This document shows positions 7,500 to 15,754 of a DNA stretch of 31,672 nt, piece after piece. The position numbers and the translations under genes were made by a program. The notes beneath the pieces were generated by a model, which was given only the letters and a program-made list of their open reading frames with translations, did no database searches and had not been told where the DNA came from. Within the stretch, counting starts at the first letter, position 1. Every line of letters starts with the position of its first letter. The DNA lies in assembly GCA_002372175.1 (NCBI GenBank), contig DFIS01000051.1, positions 1 to 31,672 of the forward strand. Reading direction: 5' to 3'. This stretch comes from Solobacterium sp. UBA3691. Lineage in GTDB: Bacteria > Bacillota_I > Bacilli_A > Erysipelotrichales > Erysipelotrichaceae.

Positions 7500-8626
7500 C
7501 ACAGAAGAATATCCTTGTGACAAGATCCTCCATGCCTGCATTCGAGGAATACGTTGAAGAGATCCGTGATATCTGGGACAGCCGCTGGCTGACCAACATG
7601 GGTGCCAAGCACAAACAGCTGCAGAAAGAACTGTCTTCATATCTGAAAGTAGATGAGACCGATCTGCTGACCAACGGACATATGGCCATTGAGCTTTCAC
7701 TTGCGGCCATGGGTCTGCAGGGAGAAGTGATCACAACACCGTTTACATTCGTCTCCACAACACAGGCGATCGTCCGCAACGGTCTTACACCGGTCTTCTG
7801 CGATATCGATCCGGTTACCTATACGATGGATCCGAAGAAGATCGAAGCTCTGATCACGGATAAGACATGCGCGATCCTGCCTGTCCATGTATACGGAAAT
7901 ATCTGTGACGTTGAAGCAATCGAAGAGATCGCACGGAAACACAGCCTGAAGGTGATCTACGATGCTGCACATGTTTTCGGTGTTGAATACAAGGGCAGGG
8001 GCATCGGGTCCTTTGGCGATGTCTCCTGTTTCAGCTTCCATGCGACGAAGGTCTTCCATACGATCGAGGGCGGTGCTGTTACCTATGCCGAAGCGATGAA
8101 GGATACCTTCGGAAAGAAGCTGAACTATATCAAGGACTTCGGTATCGAGGACGAAGAAAGCATCCCCGAGATCGGTCCCAATGCCAAGTTCAATGAATTC
8201 TGTGCAGCCATGGGTCTCTGCAATCTGCGTCATGTGGATGGTGAGATCGCCAAGCGGCAGAAGGTCGTCGAACGCTACAGGGAGAATCTGTGCGGAATTC
8301 CGGGAATCACCCTGAATCAGCCTCAGAAGGATGTCAAACCCAATTATGCATACTTCCCGGTGATCTTTGATGAAGAGATCCTCGGTGTAAACAGAGACCG
8401 CATCAAGGAGTTCCTCGGTGAACATGGTATTCATGCCCGCAAGTACTTCTATCCGATCACCAATTCCGTATCCTGTTATCAGGGTAAATACGATCCGCAT
8501 GATACGCCGATCGCATTGAAGATGTCCCATCAGGTTCTGACACTTCCGTTATTCGCGGATATGGAACTTGAAGATGTAGATTATACCTGTGATCTGATCA
8601 AAGAGGCAGTATCGGGAGGTAAGTAA
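7496..8626 (+). CDS. DegT-family transaminase, VioA-like; possible phosphonoacetaldehyde or 4-keto-sugar transaminase
   Basis: 376-residue PLP aminotransferase of the DegT/DnrJ/EryC1 fold. Lys185 in SFHATKVFHTIEGG is the cofactor lysine, after YDAAHVFGV. The opening (SSMPAFEEYVEEI, then DSRWLTNMG) resembles VioA-type enzymes that make dTDP-4-amino-4,6-dideoxyglucose. Two roles fit. By position, tightly coupled behind the phosphonopyruvate decarboxylase, it could aminate phosphonoacetaldehyde to 2-aminoethylphosphonate, a job usually done by the unrelated class V enzyme PhnW. By family and by the acetyltransferase that follows, it could make a 4-amino sugar, which would then be N-acetylated. 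Nothing in the sequence decides between them. Confidence 0.88.
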   Translation: MTQKNILVTRSSMPAFEEYVEEIRDIWDSRWLTNMGAKHKQLQKELSSYLKVDETDLLTNGHMAIELSLAAMGLQGEVITTPFTFVSTTQAIVRNGLTPVFCDIDPVTYTMDPKKIEALITDKTCAILPVHVYGNICDVEAIEEIARKHSLKVIYDAAHVFGVEYKGRGIGSFGDVSCFSFHATKVFHTIEGGAVTYAEAMKDTFGKKLNYIKDFGIEDEESIPEIGPNAKFNEFCAAMGLCNLRHVDGEIAKRQKVVERYRENLCGIPGITLNQPQKDVKPNYAYFPVIFDEEILGVNRDRIKEFLGEHGIHARKYFYPITNSVSCYQGKYDPHDTPIALKMSHQVLTLPLFADMELEDVDYTCDLIKEAVSGGK

Positions 8627-8627
8627 C

Positions 8628-9284
8628 GTGCGTAAACTGCTGAAAAGAATACTTTTCCGTTTGCGCTATCATGGTAAGCTTCGTCTCGGTGCCGGCAGTG
8701 ATGTGTTTTCAACAGCTGTATTCGGCGGATATAACTCCGTGGGAGAGAACAGCCTGATCGGCGGCAATTTCGGACGCGGGTCATACTGCGGTGCTGACTG
8801 TCTTCTGTACTGCAATGTCGGACAGTTCTGTTCGATCGGCAATGATGTACGCATCGTTGTCGGTACGCATCCGGCAGATATGTGGGTAAGCACGCACCCG
8901 GCTTTCTTCTCGGTGAAAAAGCAGGCGGGTTTTACGTTTGCGGACAAGCCGTATTTCCATGAACTGATCCATGCGAAGGACAGTGACAACTATGCTGAGA
9001 TCGGCAATGATGTCTGGATCGGAGATCATGTCAGGATCCTGCAGGGGGTGACGGTAGGAAACGGTGCCGTGATCGCGGCCGGGGCTGTCGTTACCGGAGA
9101 TGTTGAGCCGTATACGATCGTCGGCGGTGTTCCTGCCAGGGTGATACGCCGTCGTTTCAGCGAGGAAGATGCATCATTCCTGCAGACATTTGCCTGGTGG
9201 AATAAAGATATGGACTGGCTGCAGCAGCACCGCCGTGACTTTGAAGATATCAGTAAGATCAGGGAGCTCTGGAAAGACCAATGA
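8628..9284 (+). CDS. Left-handed beta-helix acetyltransferase, CatB/Vat-like
   Basis: 218 residues from GTG 8628, supported by GGGAGGT 7 bases upstream and only one base after the previous stop. Hexapeptide-repeat acyltransferase using acetyl-CoA. It has the loop VVGTHPADMWVSTHPAFFS (residues 77-95), with His81 as the likely catalytic base by analogy with xenobiotic acetyltransferases. C-terminal hexad repeats follow (IGNDVWIGDHVRI, then VIAAGAVVTGDV and the PARVIRRRF end). It probably acetylates a sugar hydroxyl or the amino group set by the preceding transaminase. Family sure; acceptor unknown. Confidence 0.86.
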   Translation: MRKLLKRILFRLRYHGKLRLGAGSDVFSTAVFGGYNSVGENSLIGGNFGRGSYCGADCLLYCNVGQFCSIGNDVRIVVGTHPADMWVSTHPAFFSVKKQAGFTFADKPYFHELIHAKDSDNYAEIGNDVWIGDHVRILQGVTVGNGAVIAAGAVVTGDVEPYTIVGGVPARVIRRRFSEEDASFLQTFAWWNKDMDWLQQHRRDFEDISKIRELWKDQ

Positions 9285-10435
9285 AAAGTGTAATTGTCAT
9301 TATCGGGTATAACCGTCCGGACAGTCTGGAAAGATGCTACAGGTCAGTGCGGAAGGCATATTATCGTACAGATACTGTGGATCTGATCTTCAGTCTGGAT
9401 CACAGTGATATACAGGAGAAACTGATTGCCCTGATCAGTTCTTTTGACTGGCCTTACGGAGAGAAAAAGATCATTGCTCATGAAGAGCGGCAGGGACTGC
9501 GCAGACATGTGATCTCCTGCGGTGATCTTGCGGATGGGTATGATTACCTGATCATGCTGGAGGATGATATCGTTGTATCAGACAGTTTCTGGCTGTATAC
9601 CGATGAAGCTGTCAAAGTATACGGAAACGATCCGTCCATTGCCGGTATCTCCCTGTACAGACATACGGTATATCCGCAGTCAGGCAGACTGTTTGAACCG
9701 GAATATACAGGCGGAGATACGTTCCTGATGCAGGCAGCCCAGTCCTGGGGACAGGCCTGGACAAACAGGCAGTGGCAGGGTTTCCGCACCTGGTATGACA
9801 ATAATCAGGTATTTGATCAGCCGGAAGGGATGGCAGACTATTCCTACGGCTGGGATCAGCGCAGCTGGCTGCGTTACTATATGGGATATGTTGCGGCAGA
9901 ACATAAGTATCTGGTCTATCCCTATCACTCCTTCAGCACCAACATGGAAGATGCCGGAGAGAACCGCAAGTATACCGATACGGATTATCAGGTATCCCTG
10001 GTCAGAGATCAGAAGGAATTCCGCATGTTTCCGGCAGACCGGCTGGTACGCTATGATGCCTTCTACGAGCGGATGGATGATGACAGCTTCTGCTGTATTT
10101 ATGATGGGGAAAAGGTACTGATGGATCTTAACGGCAGTCATTCGAAGTACTTCGGCGCACACTATCTGCTGTCGACACGCTATCTGCCGTATGCCATCGT
10201 AAAAACATACGGACTGCGCATGCGTCCGCAGGAAGTAAACTTCCGTGAGGAGATTCCCGGTGAGGATATCTTCCTCTATGACCTGACAAAACCGGTAAAG
10301 AAACAGAAACACGGCATCAATCCTAACGTTGTACGCTATGACGTCAGGGCTGTTTCCTGGGCCAGACTCTCGTTTCTCGGCATGACCGAGTTCGCCCAGA
10401 ATCTCAGAAAGAAACGAAAGAAGCGCAGAAAATGA
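9281..10435 (+). CDS. GT2-like glycosyltransferase with EDD motif
   Basis: 384 residues, starting inside the previous stop (ATGA). GT-A fold: IIGYNRPDSLERC at the N-terminus and the metal-binding EDD in MLEDDIV (Glu94-Asp96). A later SWGQAW motif (155-160) is shared with the glycosyltransferase at 22121-23005 (SWGWATW), so these two belong to one subfamily. A C-terminal extension of roughly 130 residues ends in a very basic tail (KKRKKRRK), likely for membrane association. It adds one sugar to the lipid-linked repeat unit. Donor and acceptor are not predictable. Confidence 0.8.
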   Translation: MKSVIVIIGYNRPDSLERCYRSVRKAYYRTDTVDLIFSLDHSDIQEKLIALISSFDWPYGEKKIIAHEERQGLRRHVISCGDLADGYDYLIMLEDDIVVSDSFWLYTDEAVKVYGNDPSIAGISLYRHTVYPQSGRLFEPEYTGGDTFLMQAAQSWGQAWTNRQWQGFRTWYDNNQVFDQPEGMADYSYGWDQRSWLRYYMGYVAAEHKYLVYPYHSFSTNMEDAGENRKYTDTDYQVSLVRDQKEFRMFPADRLVRYDAFYERMDDDSFCCIYDGEKVLMDLNGSHSKYFGAHYLLSTRYLPYAIVKTYGLRMRPQEVNFREEIPGEDIFLYDLTKPVKKQKHGINPNVVRYDVRAVSWARLSFLGMTEFAQNLRKKRKKRRK

Positions 10436-11595
10436 GCAGATTCATCTCACAGACAGGTATCTACTTTGAAAAACACAGGAAAGGGATCCTTTGGACGGTC
10501 GTGATCGCTGCTTTTGTCATGACTGCGATTGTCTATACATTTGAGGAGTTCTATGTCGATGACTTCTTCTACATGAAGAAGTTCGGAACCAATGAACCGA
10601 TCGAAAGTATTGCGGACATCATTGCCTTCCAGAAGATGCACTATCTGTGGTGGGGCGGAAGAACCCCGGGCGATACGATTCTGCAGCTGCTGCTGTTCAT
10701 GCCAAGACCTCTGGCCGGCATCACCGGTGCCTGCGGCTTCTTTGCGTTAGTATACCTGATCTGTAAAAATGCCCTGAACGGTAAGGTCACACTGCCGTAC
10801 TTCTGTATGATGCTGGGGATGATCTATCATCTCAACAGTAATTTCTATGAGACGGTGGAGTGGTATACCGGAGCCGGCTTCTACATGTGGCCGATGATGT
10901 TTGTGATGTGGGCATGTACACCCATGTATACCTGGTTTAAGACGGGCAGCTTTACACCGCAGTGGTATCACTGGCTGTTAATGCCGGTCATCCTGTTTGC
11001 GGGCTGGAGTCTTGAGAATGTCGGACCGACCCTGCTGGTGATCCTGGTGCTGGTGATCCTGCAGAAATACCGTACGGAAAAGAAGATCGATATCTACTTT
11101 ACGGTCTCGGCAGTGCTTGTGTTTCTCGGCTGTATCCTGCTGCTGGCGGCTCCGGGTAACTATGCCAGGGGTGAAGGCTTCAGCGGCGGTCTGATGGCGA
11201 TCGCCTACCGCGGTCACGGGCAGATCAATGCCTGGGCAGACTGGCTGTTCATGCCGGTGCTGACAGCTGTACTGGCGGCGCTGGCGGTGCATGCGAAGGA
11301 CAGCAGCTATCTGAAGCGTGACCGTCTGACACAGTATTCCATCCTGTGGTTTGTGATGAGCGTAGTGATCATGATCGCTTCGCCGACCTTTCCGGAGAGG
11401 ACGACATTTACTTCGCTGGTGATCATCCTGCCGATGATCCTGCACCTGATCGAAGAATTCATCGGCGAAGACGAAAAGAAAAGAAAGACCATGCATGTGC
11501 TGGCTTTCTTCCTCGGTCTGTCGTTTGTGCTGGTAATGCTGTCAACAGGACTGCTTGCGGCAGTACGCTCAGTCGGTGTCGATATTCCTCACTAA
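10432..11595 (+). CDS. Multi-pass membrane protein, DUF6056-like
   Basis: 387 residues with about nine to ten hydrophobic segments, the first at residues 18-36. Directly after it comes an acidic pair in FYVDDFFYM (Asp43, Asp44), then HYLWWGGRTPGD (70-81). A charged loop after the first helix is the layout of GT-C glycosyltransferases and polymerases that use lipid-linked donors outside the membrane. The overall look fits the DUF6056 family seen in streptococcal and clostridial surface-polysaccharide loci. I cannot assign a reaction. It overlaps the upstream glycosyltransferase by four bases and its stop overlaps that of the convergent minus-strand gene. Confidence 0.75.
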   Translation: MSRFISQTGIYFEKHRKGILWTVVIAAFVMTAIVYTFEEFYVDDFFYMKKFGTNEPIESIADIIAFQKMHYLWWGGRTPGDTILQLLLFMPRPLAGITGACGFFALVYLICKNALNGKVTLPYFCMMLGMIYHLNSNFYETVEWYTGAGFYMWPMMFVMWACTPMYTWFKTGSFTPQWYHWLLMPVILFAGWSLENVGPTLLVILVLVILQKYRTEKKIDIYFTVSAVLVFLGCILLLAAPGNYARGEGFSGGLMAIAYRGHGQINAWADWLFMPVLTAVLAALAVHAKDSSYLKRDRLTQYSILWFVMSVVIMIASPTFPERTTFTSLVIILPMILHLIEEFIGEDEKKRKTMHVLAFFLGLSFVLVMLSTGLLAAVRSVGVDIPH

Positions 11596-12635
11596 GAGCC
11601 TGTATAGATACGTCTGCGGTAGCGTCTGTAGAGAGAGCCGAATGTATTCTTCGCAAAACTCAGCAGTGTATATGTATTGACGATTTTTGCGGGACTGCCG
11701 GAAACGGCGGTCTTTTTAAATATTTCTGAATACCGGTTGGGAGTCTCAGCTTTACGGATGGATGCCAGGGCAGCAGGTGTCGTGATATACTCACGAACCA
11801 GCTGAAGGCGTTCTTTCCGGGTGTAGGGGTTGCCGTCAGCGAACATGTTGATGACAAAGACTTCATACTCTCTTAACAGGTAATTGTCGATCAGCGGATG
11901 ATCCGGTTCGCCGAGAGCTTTCATCATGTCTCTGACCGCTGTTTCCTTATCGATCAGTACAGGAATACAGTCCGGCAGATACCGGTTGACCATGGACTCC
12001 TTGGCTCTTTTTACATAGTGATAGGCGATCACGGCGGAGCTCTTTACTTTGCGTGAATAGGTAAAGGCCACACAGTTGAAGATCAGATCACCGGAATTCT
12101 CATGCCCGACGGGCAGACACTCCGGATGATCCTTCAGGATCGAAGTACGGTAGAACTTGTTCCAGTAGGTATTGAAGTTATCATTCTTAAAACAGTCAGC
12201 GACCGCATCTGCTGTTCTGGCATATGTGCAGTCCGGTGTCGGCATGTCGAAGCTGTAGCCTTCCTCAATGAAATCCACGGTATTGCCGAAGACCAGAATA
12301 TCCGGATCGTCATCCAGAAGCTTTACCAGTTTCCGGATCGTATTGTCTTCCACCCGGTCATCGTCATCGAGAAACCAGGTATACTTTCCGGAAGCGTACT
12401 GCAGGGCTGTCTTGCGGGCAGCCGTACAGCCGCTGTTAGGCTGGGCATAGACACTGATCAGCGGATATCTGTTCTGGTAATCACGCAGGACCGCCAGACT
12501 GTTATCTTTCGAACCATCATCAACAAGGATCATTTCGATCTCTTCATCAAGCTGGGGCAGGATACTGTCCAGACACTGCGGCAGTTCTTTTTCAGCATTA
12601 TATACAGGTATAAGTATGGATAGTTTTTTCATCAT
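11592..12635 (-). CDS. GT2 glycosyltransferase on the opposite strand
   Basis: 347 residues. Classic GT2 N-terminus: ILIPVYNAEKELPQCLDS, the LVDDGS motif (Asp39-Asp40) and the metal-binding FLDDDD (90-93), followed by a helical C-terminal half without clear membrane segments. Two start codons are adjacent; GAAGG is 2 bases before ATG 12635 and 5 before ATG 12632, so 12632 may be the one used. It is the only glycan gene on the minus strand and its stop (11592-11594) overlaps the stop of the convergent gene at 11595. It is divergent from the GT4 gene at 12697, with promoters for both in the 61-base gap. Sugar specificity unknown. Confidence 0.9.
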   Translation of the reverse strand: MMKKLSILIPVYNAEKELPQCLDSILPQLDEEIEMILVDDGSKDNSLAVLRDYQNRYPLISVYAQPNSGCTAARKTALQYASGKYTWFLDDDDRVEDNTIRKLVKLLDDDPDILVFGNTVDFIEEGYSFDMPTPDCTYARTADAVADCFKNDNFNTYWNKFYRTSILKDHPECLPVGHENSGDLIFNCVAFTYSRKVKSSAVIAYHYVKRAKESMVNRYLPDCIPVLIDKETAVRDMMKALGEPDHPLIDNYLLREYEVFVINMFADGNPYTRKERLQLVREYITTPAALASIRKAETPNRYSEIFKKTAVSGSPAKIVNTYTLLSFAKNTFGSLYRRYRRRIYTGS

Positions 12636-12650
12636 GACCTTCTTTTCGTT

Positions 12651-12659
12651 ATTCTAACA
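12651..12659 (-). promoter_or_regulatory. Extended -10 for the minus-strand glycosyltransferase
   Basis: Read on the minus strand, TGTTAGAAT (12659 to 12651) is an extended -10 with no clear -35. The start point would be near 12644, leaving a leader of under 10 bases that contains the GAAGG site. Confidence 0.35.
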
Positions 12660-12667
12660 TACAGACA

Positions 12668-12676
12668 TGATATTAT
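12668..12676 (+). promoter_or_regulatory. Extended -10 for the GT4 gene at 12697
   Basis: TGATATTAT is an extended -10 (TG, one base, TATTAT) 20 bases before ATG 12697, with a weak TTATTC (12649-12654) at 16-base spacing. It partly overlaps the divergent promoter. AAGGAAG follows at 12686-12692 as the ribosome site. Confidence 0.4.
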
Positions 12677-12696
12677 ATTAGCATTAAGGAAGAAAG

Positions 12697-13803
12697 ATGC
12701 TCAGAATACTGTATATCCTTTCCAATGAACCTAACGGCGGTGTCGGTGCTGTCATTGAGAACTATGTATCTCATTTTGATGATGCGGTATGTGTGGATTA
12801 CCTGATCTATACCGAACAGAGGGATACACCTTTTCAGCAGAAGATCAGGACGGGACATAATACGATCTATTATCTGCCGGAGCTCAGGATAAAAGAGTAT
12901 TTCCGCCTGCGGAAACTGACCGATGAGTTCTTCCGCATCCATGCCGGAGATTATGTGATCGCACATCTGCATTTTGCAGGTATTGCCTCACTGGTATACG
13001 GTCCTGCAAAGAAGTATGGACTGCCCTGCAGGATCACGCACAGCCACAACACAAAGCTGTCCGATGATCCCCTCAAGGATCTGCGCAACCGCGTGCTGAC
13101 GATGAACCTGAAAAGCGTATCAAATGAATACTTTGCCTGTTCAAAGGCAGCCGGAAGCTATCTCTTCGGCAGTTCACCGGTATATTACATGCATAATGCG
13201 ATCGATCCCGGATTATTCCGCTATGATGAAGAAAAACGCCGGGAAGCACGGCAGAAGTACGCGGTGGAGGACAGGCATGTGGTGCTGTTTTCGGGACGGC
13301 TGGAGGAACAGAAGGATCCTTCACGTGTCATTGATATCTTTTCATCATATGCCAAGGGAGATCCGAAGGCGGTATTACTGATGGCCGGCAGCGGATCACT
13401 GGAGAAAGAGCTGAAAAAACAGGCAGAGCAGAGCGGAAAGGATATCCGTTTCCTTGGCTATACCAGAGATATGGCGGCACTGAACATGGCTGCCGATGCA
13501 TTGCTGCTTCCTTCGAGATTTGAAGGCTTCGGGGTCAGTGCCATCGAAGCACAGGTATCGGGGCTGCCCTGTGTGCTCTCCGATCAGTTCCCTGAAGAGG
13601 TGGATATCGTTCCCTGTGTCAGGCATATCAGCCTTTCTGAAGATAACAGTATCTGGGCAGAAGCCCTTGCGCAGGCAATGACGGTGCCGCGTGCAGATCA
13701 TACACAGGACATCCGGGATGCCGGATATGATATCAGCGCAGAAGCGAAGAAACTGGAAGAATACTACGCTGTGCTGGCAGAGAAGTACGGAGGCGGAAGA
13801 TGA
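12697..13803 (+). CDS. GT4 family glycosyltransferase
   Basis: 368 residues, GT-B fold retaining glycosyltransferase. The N-terminal domain opens with ILYILSNEPNGGVGAVIENY, the glycine-rich acceptor-side loop. The C-terminal domain has LFSGRLEEQKDP and the donor-binding EX7E motif in EGFGVSAIE (Glu276, Glu284), then SGLPCVLSD. It resembles EpsF-type enzymes of exopolysaccharide loci. Soluble or peripheral at the inner membrane face, using a nucleotide sugar. It has its own promoter, divergent from the minus-strand GT2, and overlaps the following acyltransferase by four bases. Confidence 0.9.
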   Translation: MLRILYILSNEPNGGVGAVIENYVSHFDDAVCVDYLIYTEQRDTPFQQKIRTGHNTIYYLPELRIKEYFRLRKLTDEFFRIHAGDYVIAHLHFAGIASLVYGPAKKYGLPCRITHSHNTKLSDDPLKDLRNRVLTMNLKSVSNEYFACSKAAGSYLFGSSPVYYMHNAIDPGLFRYDEEKRREARQKYAVEDRHVVLFSGRLEEQKDPSRVIDIFSSYAKGDPKAVLLMAGSGSLEKELKKQAEQSGKDIRFLGYTRDMAALNMAADALLLPSRFEGFGVSAIEAQVSGLPCVLSDQFPEEVDIVPCVRHISLSEDNSIWAEALAQAMTVPRADHTQDIRDAGYDISAEAKKLEEYYAVLAEKYGGGR

Positions 13804-14861
13804 GCAGGAAAGAGAAGATGACAGGACTGGAGATCTTCCGTATCATTGCGGCTTTGTCGGTATTTCTGATGCATTCCTTATCCAGGCTGGGAACCGATTA
13901 CGGGCCATTGCAGGCACTGGTCAGTGCCGGTACAGCCTATATGACCGGTTTCTTTATTCTGTCCGGATTTGTGCTGACGGTCACGAATGCAGAGAAGGAC
14001 CTGCAGGATCCCGCAGAAGTAAAGCGTTTTCTGAAGAAGAGGATCATCGGCCTGATGCCTCTGTATCTGGTGATTGCTGTTCTGCATATTATCGGCTCCT
14101 ACGGCAAAAAGCGCTTCCTGCGTGAACTGATGCTTATCCCGACGGAATTCCTCGGTCTGCAGTCACTGTTTCAGTCAATGTGGAATATGTCGCATAACGG
14201 CGGTACATGGTTTGTCTCATGCATGCTGGTATGCTACATGGTCTTCCCGTACCTTTTTACGCTGATCCGTTCCTGCCGCACACGCACAAAAGTATTCCTG
14301 CTGGCGGTCGTATACTTCTTCGGCTGGTATGCCTACGTGCTGAACGAACAGCTTGAACTGTATACACTCTACAGCAATCCGTTCTTCCGTCTGCTGGAAT
14401 TTACAGCCGGGATCCTTGCCGGGGTATTGTTTCCGAAGATCCGGGAGATGCGGATCAGCAGGGTCCTGCGCTTTCCCGCCGTTATCCTGGCTGAATATGT
14501 GCTGCTGTTCTATGCCCTGACCCAATGGGTCAATCTCGGTTATTACGGCGGTGTTCCGGCTTCTTTCACAAGACTGGTGATGCCGATCTTTATTCTGATC
14601 TTCTGGAGTTCTGCTCAGATGCGTGTGCCGTCTTTCCTTTCCGGTCTGATCCGGCATCTCGGCAGTATTACATACGGGTTCTATCTGGCACAGTTTTACT
14701 GTTTCACCTGTGGGAAAATGATCGGACAGCACTTTGGCTTTGCGGATCAGTCATATGAGACACTGGTGTTCTCGCTGATCCTGTGCTTCCTGATGGCGGA
14801 AGCTGCCCATCAGCTGATCCAGAGACCTGTACAGGCAATTGCACGAAGACACATATCCTGA
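13800..14861 (+). CDS. Acyltransferase-3 family O-acyltransferase
   Basis: 353-residue membrane protein with about ten hydrophobic segments. The first helix carries GLEIFRIIAALSVFLMHS (residues 9-26); His25 corresponds to the conserved histidine of this family. FFILSGFVLT and KKRIIGLMPLYL are the other family hallmarks. Such proteins (OafA/WecH relatives) acetylate or otherwise acylate sugars of surface glycans, using a cytoplasmic acyl-CoA. No C-terminal SGNH domain is attached, unlike OafA-type fusions. It is coupled to the upstream GT4 by a four-base overlap. Confidence 0.9.
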   Translation: MSRKEKMTGLEIFRIIAALSVFLMHSLSRLGTDYGPLQALVSAGTAYMTGFFILSGFVLTVTNAEKDLQDPAEVKRFLKKRIIGLMPLYLVIAVLHIIGSYGKKRFLRELMLIPTEFLGLQSLFQSMWNMSHNGGTWFVSCMLVCYMVFPYLFTLIRSCRTRTKVFLLAVVYFFGWYAYVLNEQLELYTLYSNPFFRLLEFTAGILAGVLFPKIREMRISRVLRFPAVILAEYVLLFYALTQWVNLGYYGGVPASFTRLVMPIFILIFWSSAQMRVPSFLSGLIRHLGSITYGFYLAQFYCFTCGKMIGQHFGFADQSYETLVFSLILCFLMAEAAHQLIQRPVQAIARRHIS

Positions 14862-14873
14862 AGCAGTGCGGTG

Positions 14874-14882
14874 TGCTAGAAT
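14874..14882 (+). promoter_or_regulatory. Extended -10 before the GT2 gene at 14900
   Basis: TGCTAGAAT is an extended -10 in the 38-base gap after the acyltransferase, with no good -35. It would give a leader of about 10 bases that includes the GAAGGGG site. Confidence 0.35.
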
Positions 14883-14887
14883 ATGAC

Positions 14888-14894
14888 GAAGGGG
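14888..14894 (+). promoter_or_regulatory. Ribosome binding site deciding the start at 14900
   Basis: GAAGGGG lies 5 bases before ATG 14900. It favours this start over an in-frame ATG at 14783, which would run 79 bases through the upstream gene. Confidence 0.55.
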
Positions 14895-14899
14895 TAAGG

Positions 14900-15754
14900 A
14901 TGAATAAACTGTCATACAGTGTTCTGATCTCGGTATACTACAGGGAAAAGCCTGCATATTTTGATCAGGCTCTTTTGAGTATTGTCTCCCAGACCGTACA
15001 GCCCGATGAGATCGTAGTCGTCAGAGACGGGCCCCTGACCCCGGAACTGGATGAAGTACTTTCGGGTTACGAAAAAAAGTATCCCGGAATGTTTCATATC
15101 CTGACCAATGAGAAGAACATGGGTCTTGGCCCCTCGCTTGCGAAAGGTGTAGAAGCATGTCGCAATGAGCTGATCGCCCGCATGGACAGTGATGATATCT
15201 CACGTTCCGACCGTATGGAAAAACAGCTTGATATCTTCATGAAGGAACCGGAAACGGCTGTCTGCGGAGGTGCCATCCGTGAATTCAACGGCGATGATAT
15301 CCATGATGAGACCGGTTTTCGCATCTGTCCCGAGACCGATGCCGAACTGAAGGCATATATGAAGAAGCGCTGTCCGTTCAACCACATGACGGTCATGTAT
15401 AAGCGCAGTGAAGTCCTCAGAGCAGGAAACTACAAGGACTTCCTCTACAATGAAGATTACCTGCTGTGGATCGATATGGCTAAGGCAGGCTGCGTATTCC
15501 GCAACCTGAAGGATGTACTGGTAGATGTACGTACGGATGATCAGCTGTACTCGAGAAGGGGCGGAGATGTATATTTCAACAGTGAGAAGGGCATACAGGA
15601 TATCCTGCTGAAGGAAGGCATGATCACCCGCGGTATCTATGCGGAAAACATGGCAAAGCGTATTATCCTGCAGAAGCTGATGCCCAACCGCGTGAGAAGT
15701 TTTATTTACAAGCATATTATCCGGAGCAAGCATTCCAATGAAAAAACTCAGTGA
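14900..15754 (+). CDS. GT2 glycosyltransferase
   Basis: 284 residues from ATG 14900, where the GT2 fold begins (SYSVLISVYYREKPAYF). The nucleotide-sugar pocket shows VVVRDG (Asp43) and the metal motif ARMDSDDIS (Asp96 to Asp99), followed by the NHMTVMYKRSEV segment typical of capsule GT2 enzymes such as galactosyl- or rhamnosyltransferases. No membrane helix; the last 20 residues are basic. It overlaps the next gene by 17 bases, so the two are probably made together. Donor unknown. Confidence 0.9.
   Translation: MNKLSYSVLISVYYREKPAYFDQALLSIVSQTVQPDEIVVVRDGPLTPELDEVLSGYEKKYPGMFHILTNEKNMGLGPSLAKGVEACRNELIARMDSDDISRSDRMEKQLDIFMKEPETAVCGGAIREFNGDDIHDETGFRICPETDAELKAYMKKRCPFNHMTVMYKRSEVLRAGNYKDFLYNEDYLLWIDMAKAGCVFRNLKDVLVDVRTDDQLYSRRGGDVYFNSEKGIQDILLKEGMITRGIYAENMAKRIILQKLMPNRVRSFIYKHIIRSKHSNEKTQ

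Noticed and set aside
7697..8530. 277-codon minus-strand frame opposite the VioA-like transaminase
   Set aside because: Antisense shadow of a gene with an intact PLP motif; no domain of its own.
12102..12623. 173-codon plus-strand frame inside the minus-strand GT2 gene
   Set aside because: The minus-strand frame has the DDGS and DDDD motifs of GT2; this one is its shadow.
14783..14899. Earlier in-frame start of the GT2 gene at 14783
   Set aside because: It would overlap the acyltransferase by 79 bases, while the GT2 fold starts at ATG 14900 with a GAAGGGG site.
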